Below are positions 8,716 through 17,314 of a DNA stretch of 31,798 nucleotides, in pieces (position 1 is the first letter of the stretch; every line of letters starts with the position of its first letter). The position numbers were made by a program, and so were the translations under genes. The notes below the pieces were generated by a model that did not search any database, was not told the origin of the DNA, and was given only the letters and a program-made list of their open reading frames with translations. The DNA comes from Verrucomicrobiales bacterium (GTDB lineage Bacteria; Verrucomicrobiota; Verrucomicrobiia; Limisphaerales; UBA11320), in contig DMJJ01000562.1 of the NCBI GenBank assembly GCA_003452185.1, positions 1 through 31,798 on the forward strand. The letters run 5' to 3'.

Positions 8716-10584
8716 TCAGCGCGGGAATGGTGTGCTCTCGATCTTGATGAGATCGCGGACTTGAAGGAGTGCCGAGGACTCATGGACCTCGTCCAGAAAG
8801 GCATAGGCGGCAAGGACCCGACGGTAGAACAGCACCCGGGCCGCCGCGGTCTCCAGGGCGATCGGCTCGGCTGAGACGGGACCGGGCTCGGGGGCGGTGA
8901 CCGAGCCGGGAGGGGCTGGGGGCGGAGCGTCCCGGCGAGGACGCGGACGACGGGAGAGTTTTTCCGCAGCCTCCCGGATCGGTGCCTCCTTCGAGGCCCG
9001 GGCCCAGGCCAGGATGCGTCGTCGTCGTTCTGTTCCCCACCGCACCACGGCCTGCGCGATTTCAGGATTTACGGTTCCAGGGTCCGCGTATCCCGAATGC
9101 CAGTAGACATCCATCTCAAGGCTCCCCCGCGGCTCAAAAAAGATCTCCCGTCCCCCCTCCTCCTGTCGGAGAAGCGATGCCTCGAATTGGGCCGCCTTGC
9201 CGACCGTCGCAGCCGCCTCGCCCGACCGGAGCGCGGCGCCCCAGGCGGGGCGGACCACCTCCGCCCAGAGCTTCCGCATCTCGGGCGATCCCCGCCCCTT
9301 GCGCGGCTGCGTCGAAGGGGATTCACCCCCCGCTTCCCCACCCTCGGGGGCCGGAGTCCCCTGCGAGGCGGCGGCCAGCTTGGCGAGCTCGGGGCCGGGG
9401 CCGGAACGAAGCAGCCGGGCCTGTTCCGGGAGCTGCTCAATGAGCGAAGCAGTAAACCTCCGAAACATTGCCTGCTGCTCCCGAAGGAGCCGATCCGAAA
9501 GCACCGGTTCGACGCCATTGACCCGGCTCCAGTAGCGCTCCACGGCCTGTCGCACCGCGGGGGCTAGGGTCGGGCAACCGGAGAGCCTCGATTCGATAAG
9601 CTCGGCCCACCGCTCCAGGTACTGGTGCGAGGTGGAGTAGGGGTTGTCGATGGTCCTGTCGGCCAGGACCGCCTCGACATGCGCCGCCACGAACGAACGG
9701 AGCGGGCGCCCTTCCCGGGAGAGGGTCAGGGGATCGACCCCGAAGAGCTTTCCGGGGAAATAGCGCTCATACCCCTCCCATTCCTCGTCCGTCGGCTCGG
9801 CATCGCATCCCGAGGCGAGCGACATCTCATCGGCCGCCGTAAACCCCGCGATGCGCAGCGATTGGAACGGCGGGCTGTTGGTGAACCACCCCGGAAGAGC
9901 GAGGAACCAGGCGGGGTTGGGCGACATCTCATGCGGGATTCCGAGGTAGTGGAACCCGCCCGAATGGCATTGCGTCATGCAGAAGATGACCCGCCCCTTC
10001 CCAAGCCCGTGCAGCATCACCTCCCGCAACTCGGAGACCCTCAGCATCTCATTCTCATCGAACCGCCAGCCATGGCCGCTGGAGGGATCGGGGGTCAGGC
10101 CCCAGAGGGTGATCACGCTTTCGTCCATTCCATCGGGTGACCGTGACCCGTGGTCGCCGACGAAGAGGAAGAGCCGCCCCCCGTCCGCCACCGTGGGAAG
10201 GATCTCGTTCTCGAACGTCTGCAGGATGGCGTCGCGACGGGCGGGTCGGTTCGCCGGCAAGGTTCCCGGAAGCCAGGAATCGAAGCTCCGCCTCCCCTCC
10301 TTCACCTTCCGTCGCACATCCCCAAACACGGGCGGCACCCCCTCCCGGTTCCCCGCCCCGAAGAAGATCCAGACCGAGTTCGTCGGCCGGCCGCGGGACA
10401 ATCCCTCGGCCACGGCCTTTGCCTGGAGATACTGGGAGTAGTTGTTCTCGAAAGGGGACCCCCCACCCGAGATCAACACAAAGGCATCCCGGCCGGGAAG
10501 GGAGGGCGGGCGGAGGCAGGCGCAGGCGACGAGCAGGGGCAGGAGCAGGCACCGGAACGCGTGGGGATGAGTTGGGCGGCTCAT
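8716..10584 (-). CDS. Putative caspase-fold (clan CD, C13-like) peptidase lipoprotein
   Basis: A 622-residue protein starting at ATG 10584; an upstream in-frame ATG at 10629 would bury the signal peptide. Residues 1-21 form a lipoprotein signal with lipobox LVAC (C21). The domain at about 33-330 begins FVLISGGGSPFENNYSQYL, similar to the N-terminus of C13/legumain-type domains. A His in FVGDHGSRS (H145) and a Cys in TQCHSGG (C206) stand in the order and spacing of the clan CD catalytic dyad. The rest is helical with a Pro/Ala/Gly-rich part near 440-470 and 555-590 and shows no known domain. A membrane-anchored processing peptidase in the periplasm or on the surface is likely; its substrate is unknown. 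It lies upstream of the giant modular protein on the same strand, 200 nt apart, so a link is possible but not shown. Confidence 0.68.
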   Translation of the reverse strand: MSRPTHPHAFRCLLLPLLVACACLRPPSLPGRDAFVLISGGGSPFENNYSQYLQAKAVAEGLSRGRPTNSVWIFFGAGNREGVPPVFGDVRRKVKEGRRSFDSWLPGTLPANRPARRDAILQTFENEILPTVADGGRLFLFVGDHGSRSPDGMDESVITLWGLTPDPSSGHGWRFDENEMLRVSELREVMLHGLGKGRVIFCMTQCHSGGFHYLGIPHEMSPNPAWFLALPGWFTNSPPFQSLRIAGFTAADEMSLASGCDAEPTDEEWEGYERYFPGKLFGVDPLTLSREGRPLRSFVAAHVEAVLADRTIDNPYSTSHQYLERWAELIESRLSGCPTLAPAVRQAVERYWSRVNGVEPVLSDRLLREQQAMFRRFTASLIEQLPEQARLLRSGPGPELAKLAAASQGTPAPEGGEAGGESPSTQPRKGRGSPEMRKLWAEVVRPAWGAALRSGEAAATVGKAAQFEASLLRQEEGGREIFFEPRGSLEMDVYWHSGYADPGTVNPEIAQAVVRWGTERRRRILAWARASKEAPIREAAEKLSRRPRPRRDAPPPAPPGSVTAPEPGPVSAEPIALETAAARVLFYRRVLAAYAFLDEVHESSALLQVRDLIKIESTPFPR

Positions 10585-10589
10585 GGATG

Positions 10590-10632
10590 GCGAGTATCGC
10601 ACGCCCCTGGCCGGGGCGCGGGCGAGCATCGC
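10590..10632. promoter_or_regulatory. Two GCGA-N3-TCGC dyads in the divergent peptidase/TIM-barrel region
   Basis: GCGAGTATCGC at 10590-10600 and GCGAGCATCGC at 10622-10632 share 10 of 11 bases. Both are symmetric (GCGA-N3-TCGC) and are exactly 32 bp apart, about three helical turns. They sit in the 135-bp gap between the divergent genes starting at 10584 and 10720, a reasonable place for a regulator to bind. No regulator is identified, and in GC-rich DNA chance is not excluded. Confidence 0.3.
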
Positions 10633-10719
10633 GAGGCAGGGGTCCCTTGTCGATCGAAACCGGGCACGGCCGAGAGTCCCCGCTGGGCAAAGGCTGCGGG
10701 CTCATGGTATCGAATCGAC

Positions 10720-12033
10720 ATGCACCTGCCGCTTTCCACCTCGCGGACGATATTCCGCCATCACTCTCCCCACCGGGCCCTCCAGCTGGGGCTCCCCCGG
10801 ATCATGCTCCTGATCCTGCTGGTCGGGATCGCCCCCCAGGCCTCGACGGCTGCGGCGCCGGGCTGGAGGGTCGGCGAACCGGTGGTGACGTACTGGTGCG
10901 GACCTTCGATGACTGAGGCGACCGCGAGCCAGATGGCGGCCGGGGGATTCAACCTGGTCTGGTGCACCGAGGCGGAGCTGGACGTCGCCCACCGCCACCA
11001 TCTCCGGGCCCAGCTCACCCACCCCCTGCTCAGCCCCGAATCGCTCGACACCCCGGCCCGGCGGGCCGAGCTCGACCAGCTGATCGCGCGGGTGAAATCC
11101 CACCCCGCCCTCTACGCCTACTTCATCACGGACGAGCCGAACGCGACGAACTTCCCCGCCCTCGGACGCATCCTCGGCCATCTCCGCGAGCACGACCCGG
11201 CCCACCTGGCTTACATCAACCTCTTTCCGACCTACGCCACCAACGACCAGCTCGGCAACCATGGGGATGTCACCAACGCCTACCGGGCCCACCTCAGCCA
11301 GTACGTTCGCGACGTCCACCCCTCGCTTCTGAGCTACGACCACTACCAGTTCTCGGTGAAGGGGGACAACGACCAGTATTTCCTCAACCTCGCCCTGGTC
11401 CGCGAGCGTTCCCTTCTGGACCACCTTCCCTTCCTCAACATCGTTCAGGCGGCGACCTGGACCAAATCGATGCGCATTCCAAGGGAGGATGAGATGCGGT
11501 TCCTCGTCTACACGACCCTGGCGTACGGGGCGGAGGGAATCTCCTACTATATCTACGCGTGCGCGGGGCATGAGGGTGGGATCGCGACCCTGGACGGAAC
11601 GCCGACCTCGCTCTATCTGCCGCTCTCGGCCCTCAACCGGGAATTTGTCGCCGTGGCACGGAGTCTGCAGGGGCTGAGGTCGACCGGGGTTTATCACGCC
11701 GGGATGCTCCCCCCGGGGGCGGTTCCCCCGCCAGCCGACCTTCCCCTGTTCCTGGAGCCGAGACCGGAGTCGGTGGCCCATGCACCGGGAAAGCCGGTCA
11801 AAGGGGTGCTTCTCGGCCTGTTCGCCCCAGCGGGAGAGACCCGCGATCGTCGGGCAACCCATGCCGTGGTGGTGAACCTGGACTATGGGAGCGACGCGGT
11901 TGTCGGCATCGGAGGCCGCCGCAAACTGGAGGTGCTGGAGCCGGGCACCGGAGCGTGGCGGGCCCTCGGGGGACGGAAGGCCGAACTCCATCTGCCCCGG
12001 GGAGGCGGGGCGCTGGTCCGCCTGACGCGATAG
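10720..12033 (+). CDS. Secreted TIM-barrel-like (glycoside hydrolase-like) protein, specificity unknown
   Basis: A protein of 437 residues if ATG 10720 is used. The frame is open further upstream, but the signal peptide (basic n-region, then IMLLILLVGIAPQAS, cut near TAAA) fits 10720, or 10804 as an alternative. The mature protein has alternating strand and helix patterns of a (beta/alpha)8 barrel: VVTYWCGPSM, GGFNLVWCTEAE, LYAYFITDEPNA, PSLLSYDHYQF, LPFLNIVQAATW and AEGISYYIYACA. The acidic DEP at the end of a strand and the glycine-rich AYGAEGISYY are reminiscent of clan GH-A-like glycoside hydrolases, but the family cannot be named. A small beta domain (about 330-437) ends the protein. It is divergent from the peptidase lipoprotein, so both may respond to the same control region. 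Confidence 0.6.
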   Translation: MHLPLSTSRTIFRHHSPHRALQLGLPRIMLLILLVGIAPQASTAAAPGWRVGEPVVTYWCGPSMTEATASQMAAGGFNLVWCTEAELDVAHRHHLRAQLTHPLLSPESLDTPARRAELDQLIARVKSHPALYAYFITDEPNATNFPALGRILGHLREHDPAHLAYINLFPTYATNDQLGNHGDVTNAYRAHLSQYVRDVHPSLLSYDHYQFSVKGDNDQYFLNLALVRERSLLDHLPFLNIVQAATWTKSMRIPREDEMRFLVYTTLAYGAEGISYYIYACAGHEGGIATLDGTPTSLYLPLSALNREFVAVARSLQGLRSTGVYHAGMLPPGAVPPPADLPLFLEPRPESVAHAPGKPVKGVLLGLFAPAGETRDRRATHAVVVNLDYGSDAVVGIGGRRKLEVLEPGTGAWRALGGRKAELHLPRGGGALVRLTR

Positions 12034-12137
12034 CCCGGGGCCCGGTTCCCTGGAGGGGGCACCGGGCGCCGTGTCGATCCATGGGCACGGGCCCCCGACC
12101 GGGCCTCATGGCCCGAGCCCGGAAAGGAGACAAGGAT

Positions 12138-12174
12138 TTGAAATCCCGCCCAACTCTCCGTAGGTTGGGCTCAC
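12138..12174 (+). promoter_or_regulatory. Candidate lgt promoter with hairpin next to the start codon
   Basis: TTGAAA (12138-12143), a 17-nt spacer and TAGGTT (12161-12166) form a possible sigma-70-type promoter just before the GTG at 12175; used as such, it would give an almost leaderless lgt mRNA. The same stretch contains GCCCAAC (12148-12154) and GTTGGGC (12164-12170), a perfect 7-bp inverted repeat ending 4 nt before the GTG. In a longer transcript it would cover the start region. The two readings exclude each other in part. Confidence 0.3.
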
Positions 12175-12981
12175 GTGCATCCTGTCGCATTCGAGCTTGG
12201 ATCGCTCACGATCTACTGGTACGGCGTCCTGGTGGGCATCGGCTGCCTCACCGGGCTTTGGGCGGCCTCCAAGAGGGGGCTGCTCGAGGGGGTTCACCCC
12301 GACCGGGTCTACGACATCGCCTGGTGGGTGCTCCTCGGGACGGTGGTTGGGGCGCGGGGCATGTATGTCCTCTCCTACTGGAATCAGGACTTCGCGGGAA
12401 GGCCCTGGTACACCCTGTTCAACATCCGGCAGGGAGGCCTCGTCTTTTACGGCGGGTTTCTCGGCGCCTCCGCCGGGGTCCTCCTCTATGCGTGGACCCG
12501 GCGAGCCCCCCTCTGGCAGTTGGCCGACATCCTCTCCCCCAGCATCGCCCTCGGCAGCTTCTTCGGGCGGCTTGGCTGCCTGATGACCGGCTGCTGCTAC
12601 GGACGGGCTTGCACGCTCCCCTGGGGGATTGAGTTTCCGGAGGGTCACGCAGCCCACGGGATGCGGGTTCATCCGACACAGATCTACGATTCTCTGCTGA
12701 ACCTGGCGGTGTACGGCGTCCTTGAGTGGGCCTTCCGGCGGAAGCGGTTTGACGGGCAGATCTTCGCGGCCTGGCTGATCATCTATCCAATGACCCGTTC
12801 CTTCACGGAGCTCTTCCGGGGGGACTATCCGGCCGACCAGCTCCGAGCCGGTGGATTCACCCCGGCGCAGACCCTGAGCGTCGGGATCCTCGTGACCGGG
12901 GTGGCACTCTACCGATGGCTTCCGAGGAGACTCGCGGGACGCCCGGGAACCGCAACAGCAGCATCGGCCCAGTCTCCATGA
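12175..12981 (+). CDS. lgt: Prolipoprotein diacylglyceryl transferase
   Basis: A 268-residue inner-membrane enzyme that moves diacylglyceryl from phosphatidylglycerol to the lipobox cysteine of prolipoproteins, the first step of lipoprotein maturation. Seen: the N-terminal FELGSLTIYWYGVLVGIG, the RQGGLVFYGG segment (85-94), the signature-like GRLGCLMTGCCYGR (131-144) and HPTQIYDS, all in the family order and with several membrane segments. The N-G residues of the proteobacterial signature are replaced by C-L-M-T-G-C-C, a variant also found in other lineages. Start GTG 12175 puts the first residue at the family N-terminus. It overlaps miaA by 4 nt. Substrates in this window include the C13-like lipoprotein and the lipoprotein behind the secretin. 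Confidence 0.95.
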   Translation: MHPVAFELGSLTIYWYGVLVGIGCLTGLWAASKRGLLEGVHPDRVYDIAWWVLLGTVVGARGMYVLSYWNQDFAGRPWYTLFNIRQGGLVFYGGFLGASAGVLLYAWTRRAPLWQLADILSPSIALGSFFGRLGCLMTGCCYGRACTLPWGIEFPEGHAAHGMRVHPTQIYDSLLNLAVYGVLEWAFRRKRFDGQIFAAWLIIYPMTRSFTELFRGDYPADQLRAGGFTPAQTLSVGILVTGVALYRWLPRRLAGRPGTATAASAQSP

Positions 12982-13937
12982 GCGCCCCCCCGGTCCCAGG
13001 GGTCTCGCTCTGCATCGCAGGGCCGACGGCCTGCGGAAAGTCGGCTGTGGCGATGGCGCTCGCCCGGTCGTTTCCGGGGGAGATTCTCTCCGTCGACTCC
13101 ATGCAGGTGTACCGCGGCATGGACATCGGAACCGCCAAGCCATCGCCCGCCGAACGCACCGAGATTCCACACCACCTGCTCGATGTCGCCGGGCTTGGGG
13201 AAGGGTTCGACGCCGCCCGGTTCATCGAGTTGGCCACGCCGGCGGTCGCCTCCATTCGCGCCCGTGGCAGGATGCCGATCCTCTGCGGCGGCACGGGGCT
13301 CTACTTCAAGGCCTGGCTGGAGGGTTTGGGGGAGTCTCCCCCCAGCGACCCGATCCTTCGCGCGGAGCTCGAGGCCACCCCGCTCGCCGCCCTGCTCGGG
13401 GAGCTGGAGAGGATGGACCCCGCAACCTACGGGCGCATCGACCGCCAGAACCCACGCCGGGTGATCCGGGCGGTGGAGGTGATCCGGCTCACGGGCCGCC
13501 CCTTCTCGCTCCAGCGGGCGGACTGGTCGACGCCCGCCTCCGGAGCCACTCCCACCCCGGATCCAGGCTTCTTCTACCTGGATCGCGATCCAGCCGATCT
13601 CCGTCGCCGGATCGACGAACGGGTGGAGGGGATGTTCCGCGCGGGCTGGGTCGAGGAGGTGCGTCACCTGATGGAGGGGGGTCTCGAGGGGAATCGGGCC
13701 GCCCTGCAGGCCATCGGCTACCGTCAGATCGTGGAGCACCTCCGGGGAAAAGTCTCGCTGGCGGCGACCCTGGAGGAGGTGAAGGTCCGGACGCGGCAGT
13801 ACGCCCGCCGGCAGCGGATCTGGTTCCTGAAGCAGTCGCGTGCAACACGGCTGCCGGTCGCACCGGAGGAGACGCCCGAGGCCACAAGCCGGCGGATACG
13901 ATCGCTGTTCGAGCAGGGCGCAGCCGGCCGCGGATGA
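12978..13937 (+). CDS. miaA: tRNA dimethylallyltransferase
   Basis: A 319-residue cytoplasmic enzyme that adds the dimethylallyl group to N6 of A37 in tRNAs reading UNN codons. The P-loop GPTACGKS is at 15-22, followed by the DSMQVYRGMDIGTAKP motif (40-55), GGTGLYFKAWLEGL and the C-terminal TRQYARRQRIWF. Start ATG 12978 was chosen over an upstream in-frame ATG at 12915 because it forms an ATGA overlap with the lgt stop and places the P-loop at the normal distance from the N-terminus; this implies translational coupling with lgt. Length is normal. It converges with the FG-GAP gene, 22 nt away. Confidence 0.96.
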   Translation: MSAPPVPGVSLCIAGPTACGKSAVAMALARSFPGEILSVDSMQVYRGMDIGTAKPSPAERTEIPHHLLDVAGLGEGFDAARFIELATPAVASIRARGRMPILCGGTGLYFKAWLEGLGESPPSDPILRAELEATPLAALLGELERMDPATYGRIDRQNPRRVIRAVEVIRLTGRPFSLQRADWSTPASGATPTPDPGFFYLDRDPADLRRRIDERVEGMFRAGWVEEVRHLMEGGLEGNRAALQAIGYRQIVEHLRGKVSLAATLEEVKVRTRQYARRQRIWFLKQSRATRLPVAPEETPEATSRRIRSLFEQGAAGRG

Positions 13938-13941
13938 GTTC

Positions 13942-13954
13942 CCCGGACCCCGGG
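13942..13954. terminator. Small hairpin between convergent miaA and FG-GAP genes
   Basis: CCCGG, loop ACC, CCGGG fills most of the 22-nt gap between two convergent stop codons. The stem is short and has no T-tract, so the terminator call is weak. Confidence 0.25.
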
Positions 13955-13959
13955 ATCCC

Positions 13960-15171
13960 CTACTTTGCAGCGGCGGGTTTCGGGGTCTCGTTGAAGTAGA
14001 CCACCACGTTGTGGGTCCCCCGCCCCGCAGCGACGATGTCGAGCCGCCCATCCCCGTCGATGTCCGCCAGGCAGAGATCCTCGCACGCCATGGTGTTGTC
14101 ATCCACGAGGGTGGTCCGCCACTTCCCCCCCGCCTCATCCAGCGGGGTGAAGAGCTTGATCCCGACCTTGACCCCGGGGCGGTTCATCGCCCGCCAGCCG
14201 ACGACCACCTGGTCGGAACCGGTCCCCAGGAGGTCGCCGCACCCGACCGCATGCCCGTCGACCAGCTGGTCATCCAGGAGATGCCGTTCCCAGAGGTGCC
14301 GGGGGGATCCGGCGGCGGGCGGCGTATAGACCACTGCCTGGAAACCGTGCATCGGCTCGACGGTCGCGATGAAGCGCCGTTTCTCCCCGAGCCGTCCCTC
14401 CCGGATCTCCCCGGCTCCTGCGAAATTGGTCTCGCTCCCCTCGTTCCCGACAAGCTGCTCCCGGCGCCACCCGTTGGCCCCCTTGATAAAGTGGAACATC
14501 CCCTCGCGGGCGGCCACCAGCAGCTCATGCCACGGCTGCCCTTCCCACCGGACGGGCTGGAAGTTGTGGGTCATGTGGAGCGAGGAATCGATCTGCTCCA
14601 CACGCCAGTTCACACTCTTCTCGGCCGGCATCCGAAGCGCCTCGATCCTCACCCCTTCCCCCTCGCCGTTCTTGTTCCCACGGCCGTGGAGCGGCACCAC
14701 TACCAGGTCGTGTGTCCCGGCGGAGCTTCGAATCCAATGCATCCGGTGGACGGTCGGCTCGTGCGGAAGGGGAACGGGGGCCCAGGGTTTGGTGCGATCG
14801 TCCGGCGGAAAGAGAAAGAAGGCTGCGCCGCTGTGGAGCGTGTCCCCGGGATTCCACCCGGCACCGACGGCGATTTCCGCCTTCCCGTCGCCGTTGAGGT
14901 CCTCCACCGCGATGCAGACGTGGTCGAGCTCGGTGAGCTTCTCCGCGATGACGTACTTTTTCCAGGTGGGGTTCTTGTACCAGACGATCTGGTTCTTGTC
15001 GGCGAGGATGATGTCGCGCTTCCCATCCCCGTCGATATCCGCCGCGGCGATGCCGTAGCCGATCGCGATGTTTGTGTCGACATTCACTGCCCGGAAGCGT
15101 GGCTCCACGGGGTCGGCCTGCAGGAGGAACGGCACCAGAAACATCAGGAGGGAGAGGCGACTCGCTTTCAT
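13960..15171 (-). CDS. Secreted FG-GAP/VCBS repeat beta-propeller protein
   Basis: A 403-residue exported protein. Start ATG 15171 gives a clean signal peptide (MKASRLSLLMFLVPFLLQA, cut before DP), whereas the longer frame to 15270 would not. Calcium-binding D-x-D-G-D-G loops of FG-GAP/VCBS repeats are seen at 45-50 (DIDGDGKRDI), 91-96 (DLNGDGKAEI) and about 370 (DIDGDGRLDI); the blades between are less regular (GDLLGTGSDQVVVGW). Such propellers usually serve in binding on the cell surface or in the periplasm. Function here is unknown. It lies on the same strand downstream of ilvB, but a strong hairpin separates the two, so it is probably a separate transcript. Confidence 0.8.
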   Translation of the reverse strand: MKASRLSLLMFLVPFLLQADPVEPRFRAVNVDTNIAIGYGIAAADIDGDGKRDIILADKNQIVWYKNPTWKKYVIAEKLTELDHVCIAVEDLNGDGKAEIAVGAGWNPGDTLHSGAAFFLFPPDDRTKPWAPVPLPHEPTVHRMHWIRSSAGTHDLVVVPLHGRGNKNGEGEGVRIEALRMPAEKSVNWRVEQIDSSLHMTHNFQPVRWEGQPWHELLVAAREGMFHFIKGANGWRREQLVGNEGSETNFAGAGEIREGRLGEKRRFIATVEPMHGFQAVVYTPPAAGSPRHLWERHLLDDQLVDGHAVGCGDLLGTGSDQVVVGWRAMNRPGVKVGIKLFTPLDEAGGKWRTTLVDDNTMACEDLCLADIDGDGRLDIVAAGRGTHNVVVYFNETPKPAAAK

Positions 15172-15343
15172 GCTCGTTCGCCGAGTTGAGGGGAAGGGGC
15201 GGCTGACGGCAACCCCAAACTGCTGCCCAAACGGCTCAGGGCGGGGTGGGAAAGGCCGCAGAAACGGCACCCGACAAGCCCGCCCCCCCGTGCACCCCGG
15301 CCGGGAAGGACCTGGTGGGCCCGGAGCCGGGCCCGGAACGGAA

Positions 15344-15379
15344 AGGCCGCCCCCCCGGGCTTCTCGGGAGGGGCGGCCT
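15344..15379 (-). terminator. Intrinsic terminator of ilvB
   Basis: On the minus strand, 14 nt past the ilvB stop codon, AGGCCGCCCC pairs with GGGGCGGCCT as a perfect 10-bp stem, extended by further G-C pairs toward the loop, and is followed by TTTCCGTTCC. The run of T is short but the stem is very stable and the position is right. Confidence 0.7.
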
Positions 15380-15393
15380 GCGAAAGCGAAAGC

Positions 15394-17271
15394 TCAGGAC
15401 TTCCAGATCATGTCCGCCACGGTCCGGCCCGCCGGGATGAACGGCAGGACGTGCTCGGTGTACGGGGTGATGACATCCAGGACGTACGGGGTGTCGGCAT
15501 CCAGCATCCGCTTCATCGCGGCCTTGAGCTGGCTCCGGAACATGACCCGCTCGGAGGGGACGTTGAACGCCTGCGACACCTTCACGAAGTCGGGATAGAC
15601 CAGCGGACGATTCTCCGGGTCGCCCAGGTAGGTGTGGCCGCGGTTGCCGGCGAAGAAACGGTCCTCCCACTGCATCACCATGCCGAGATGCTGGTTGTTG
15701 AGGACGATCGCCTTTGCCGCGATCTTCTCGATGTGCGCCGTGGCGAGCTCCTGGATGTTCATCAGGAAGGAGCCGTCCCCATCAATGTCGACCACCTGCC
15801 GGTCGGGGCAGGCCACCTTCACCCCCATCGCAGCGGGATAGCCAAAGCCCATCGCCCCGAGACCGGCGCTCGTGATGAACTGGCGGGCATCCTTGAACTT
15901 GTAGTACTGGGCCGCCCACATCTGATGCTGCCCGACGCCCGTCGTGATGATCGCATCCCCGCCGGTCAGCTCATAGAGCACCTCGATGGCGTGCTGCGGC
16001 AGGATGACCTCGCTCTCCTTGCCGGAGAGATGATCCTTCATGTGGTCGGACTTGATCACCTCGTCCGTGACCCGGTAGGCCAGCGGGGCGCGATCCTTCC
16101 ACTCGCGGATCTGCGAATGCCAGGCGGTGAACTTGCGGGCGATCGGCCGGCGGCGGACCATCTCCACCAGGCGACGCAGGGCGTAACGGATGTCGCTCTC
16201 GATGGCGAGGTGGACCTTCCGGTTCTTGTTGTGCTCCGAAGGGTCGATGTCGATGTGAACGATGGTCCCGGTCTCGCAGAACTTGTCGACCTTGCCAGTC
16301 ACCCGGTCGTCGAACCGGACCCCGAAGGCGAGGAGCAGGTCCGCCCCCTCCTTCAGCTTCATCAGCGGCTCGGACGGATCGGTCCGGTGCTTGAACTCGC
16401 CGCTCACCGCCCAGTTGGCGTAGGCGGTGCCATGCATCCCGAGCCAGCGGAGGGAGAGATCATGGGTCTCCGGGAACGCCCCGATTCCCATGAGGGTGGT
16501 GGTGACGGGAATCTGGGTCCGCTCGGCAAACTCGAGCAACTCCCGGGAGGCCTCCGCGGTGATGATGCCACCCCCGACATAGAGCACGGGGCGCTCGGCC
16601 TTCTCGATGAGCCCGATGATCTCGTTGAGGGCAAGATCGTCGGCCTGCTTCGGGGCAGGATACCCCGGGGTGCTGATCTCGCGGGGCCAGACGGGCTGGG
16701 CCTTGGCCTGCTGCAGGTTCTTGGGAAAATCGACCACCACGGGGCCGGGCCGACCCGACTGGGCCACATAGAAGGCCTCCTTGATGATGCGGGGAATGTC
16801 GTTGATGTCGGTGATCAGGTAGCTGTGCTTGACCACCGGGAGGGTCATCCCGAAGAAGTCGGTCTCCTGGAACGCCCCCTTGCCGATCATGGCCTGGGGG
16901 ACCTGCCCCGTGAGGGCCACCAGCGGGACGCTGTCCATGTAGGCGTCGGCGATGGCGGTCATGAGGTTCGTCGCCCCGGGGCCGCTCGTGGCCATGCAGA
17001 CTCCCGCCTTGCCGGTCGCCCGGGCGTACCCCTCGGCGGCGAACGATCCCCCCTGCTCATGCCGCGGCAGGATGGTGCGGATCTGCTTCGACTTGGTGAG
17101 CGATTGGTGGATCTCCATGCTCGCCCCGCCCGGATAGGCGAAAATCACCTCGACCCCCTCCCGCTCCAACGCCTGGACCAGAATGTCGCGGCCAGGCATC
17201 GAAGGCCCGATCTGGGACCTCGATTTGGCGGTCGGTTTCTTCTTCTCTGCAGGGCTCGCGGTCTTGCTCAT
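15394..17271 (-). CDS. ilvB: Acetolactate synthase, catalytic (large) subunit
   Basis: A 625-residue thiamine-diphosphate enzyme that joins two pyruvates to acetolactate, or pyruvate and 2-oxobutyrate to acetohydroxybutyrate, the first common step of valine, leucine and isoleucine synthesis. E72 in PRHEQGGSFAAEGYARATGK is the ThDP-activating glutamate; the ThDP/Mg motif begins GDGSFLMN at about 498 and ends in the NNQHLG segment. The three-domain layout is complete. Start ATG 17271 was chosen because the next upstream frame would enter the attenuator. The first 24 residues are a Lys/Ser/Pro-rich extension beyond the usual N-terminus. No small regulatory subunit (ilvN/ilvH) follows; a terminator does. 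Expression is probably controlled by the valine-rich leader and attenuator upstream. Confidence 0.95.
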   Translation of the reverse strand: MSKTASPAEKKKPTAKSRSQIGPSMPGRDILVQALEREGVEVIFAYPGGASMEIHQSLTKSKQIRTILPRHEQGGSFAAEGYARATGKAGVCMATSGPGATNLMTAIADAYMDSVPLVALTGQVPQAMIGKGAFQETDFFGMTLPVVKHSYLITDINDIPRIIKEAFYVAQSGRPGPVVVDFPKNLQQAKAQPVWPREISTPGYPAPKQADDLALNEIIGLIEKAERPVLYVGGGIITAEASRELLEFAERTQIPVTTTLMGIGAFPETHDLSLRWLGMHGTAYANWAVSGEFKHRTDPSEPLMKLKEGADLLLAFGVRFDDRVTGKVDKFCETGTIVHIDIDPSEHNKNRKVHLAIESDIRYALRRLVEMVRRRPIARKFTAWHSQIREWKDRAPLAYRVTDEVIKSDHMKDHLSGKESEVILPQHAIEVLYELTGGDAIITTGVGQHQMWAAQYYKFKDARQFITSAGLGAMGFGYPAAMGVKVACPDRQVVDIDGDGSFLMNIQELATAHIEKIAAKAIVLNNQHLGMVMQWEDRFFAGNRGHTYLGDPENRPLVYPDFVKVSQAFNVPSERVMFRSQLKAAMKRMLDADTPYVLDVITPYTEHVLPFIPAGRTVADMIWKS

Positions 17272-17314
17272 ATCACAGTTTTCCTGGTTGCCGGCGGCGC
17301 AGGGTCGGGGACGC

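Noticed and set aside
10150..10719. A 190-codon upstream extension of the TIM-barrel gene
   Set aside because: It overlaps the peptidase gene in antisense, is Arg/Pro/Gly-rich without a domain and would hide the signal peptide, so it is treated as a chance open frame.
12915..12977. An upstream in-frame ATG for miaA
   Set aside because: It would add 21 residues with no family match; the ATG at 12978 overlapping the lgt stop is the usual coupled arrangement.
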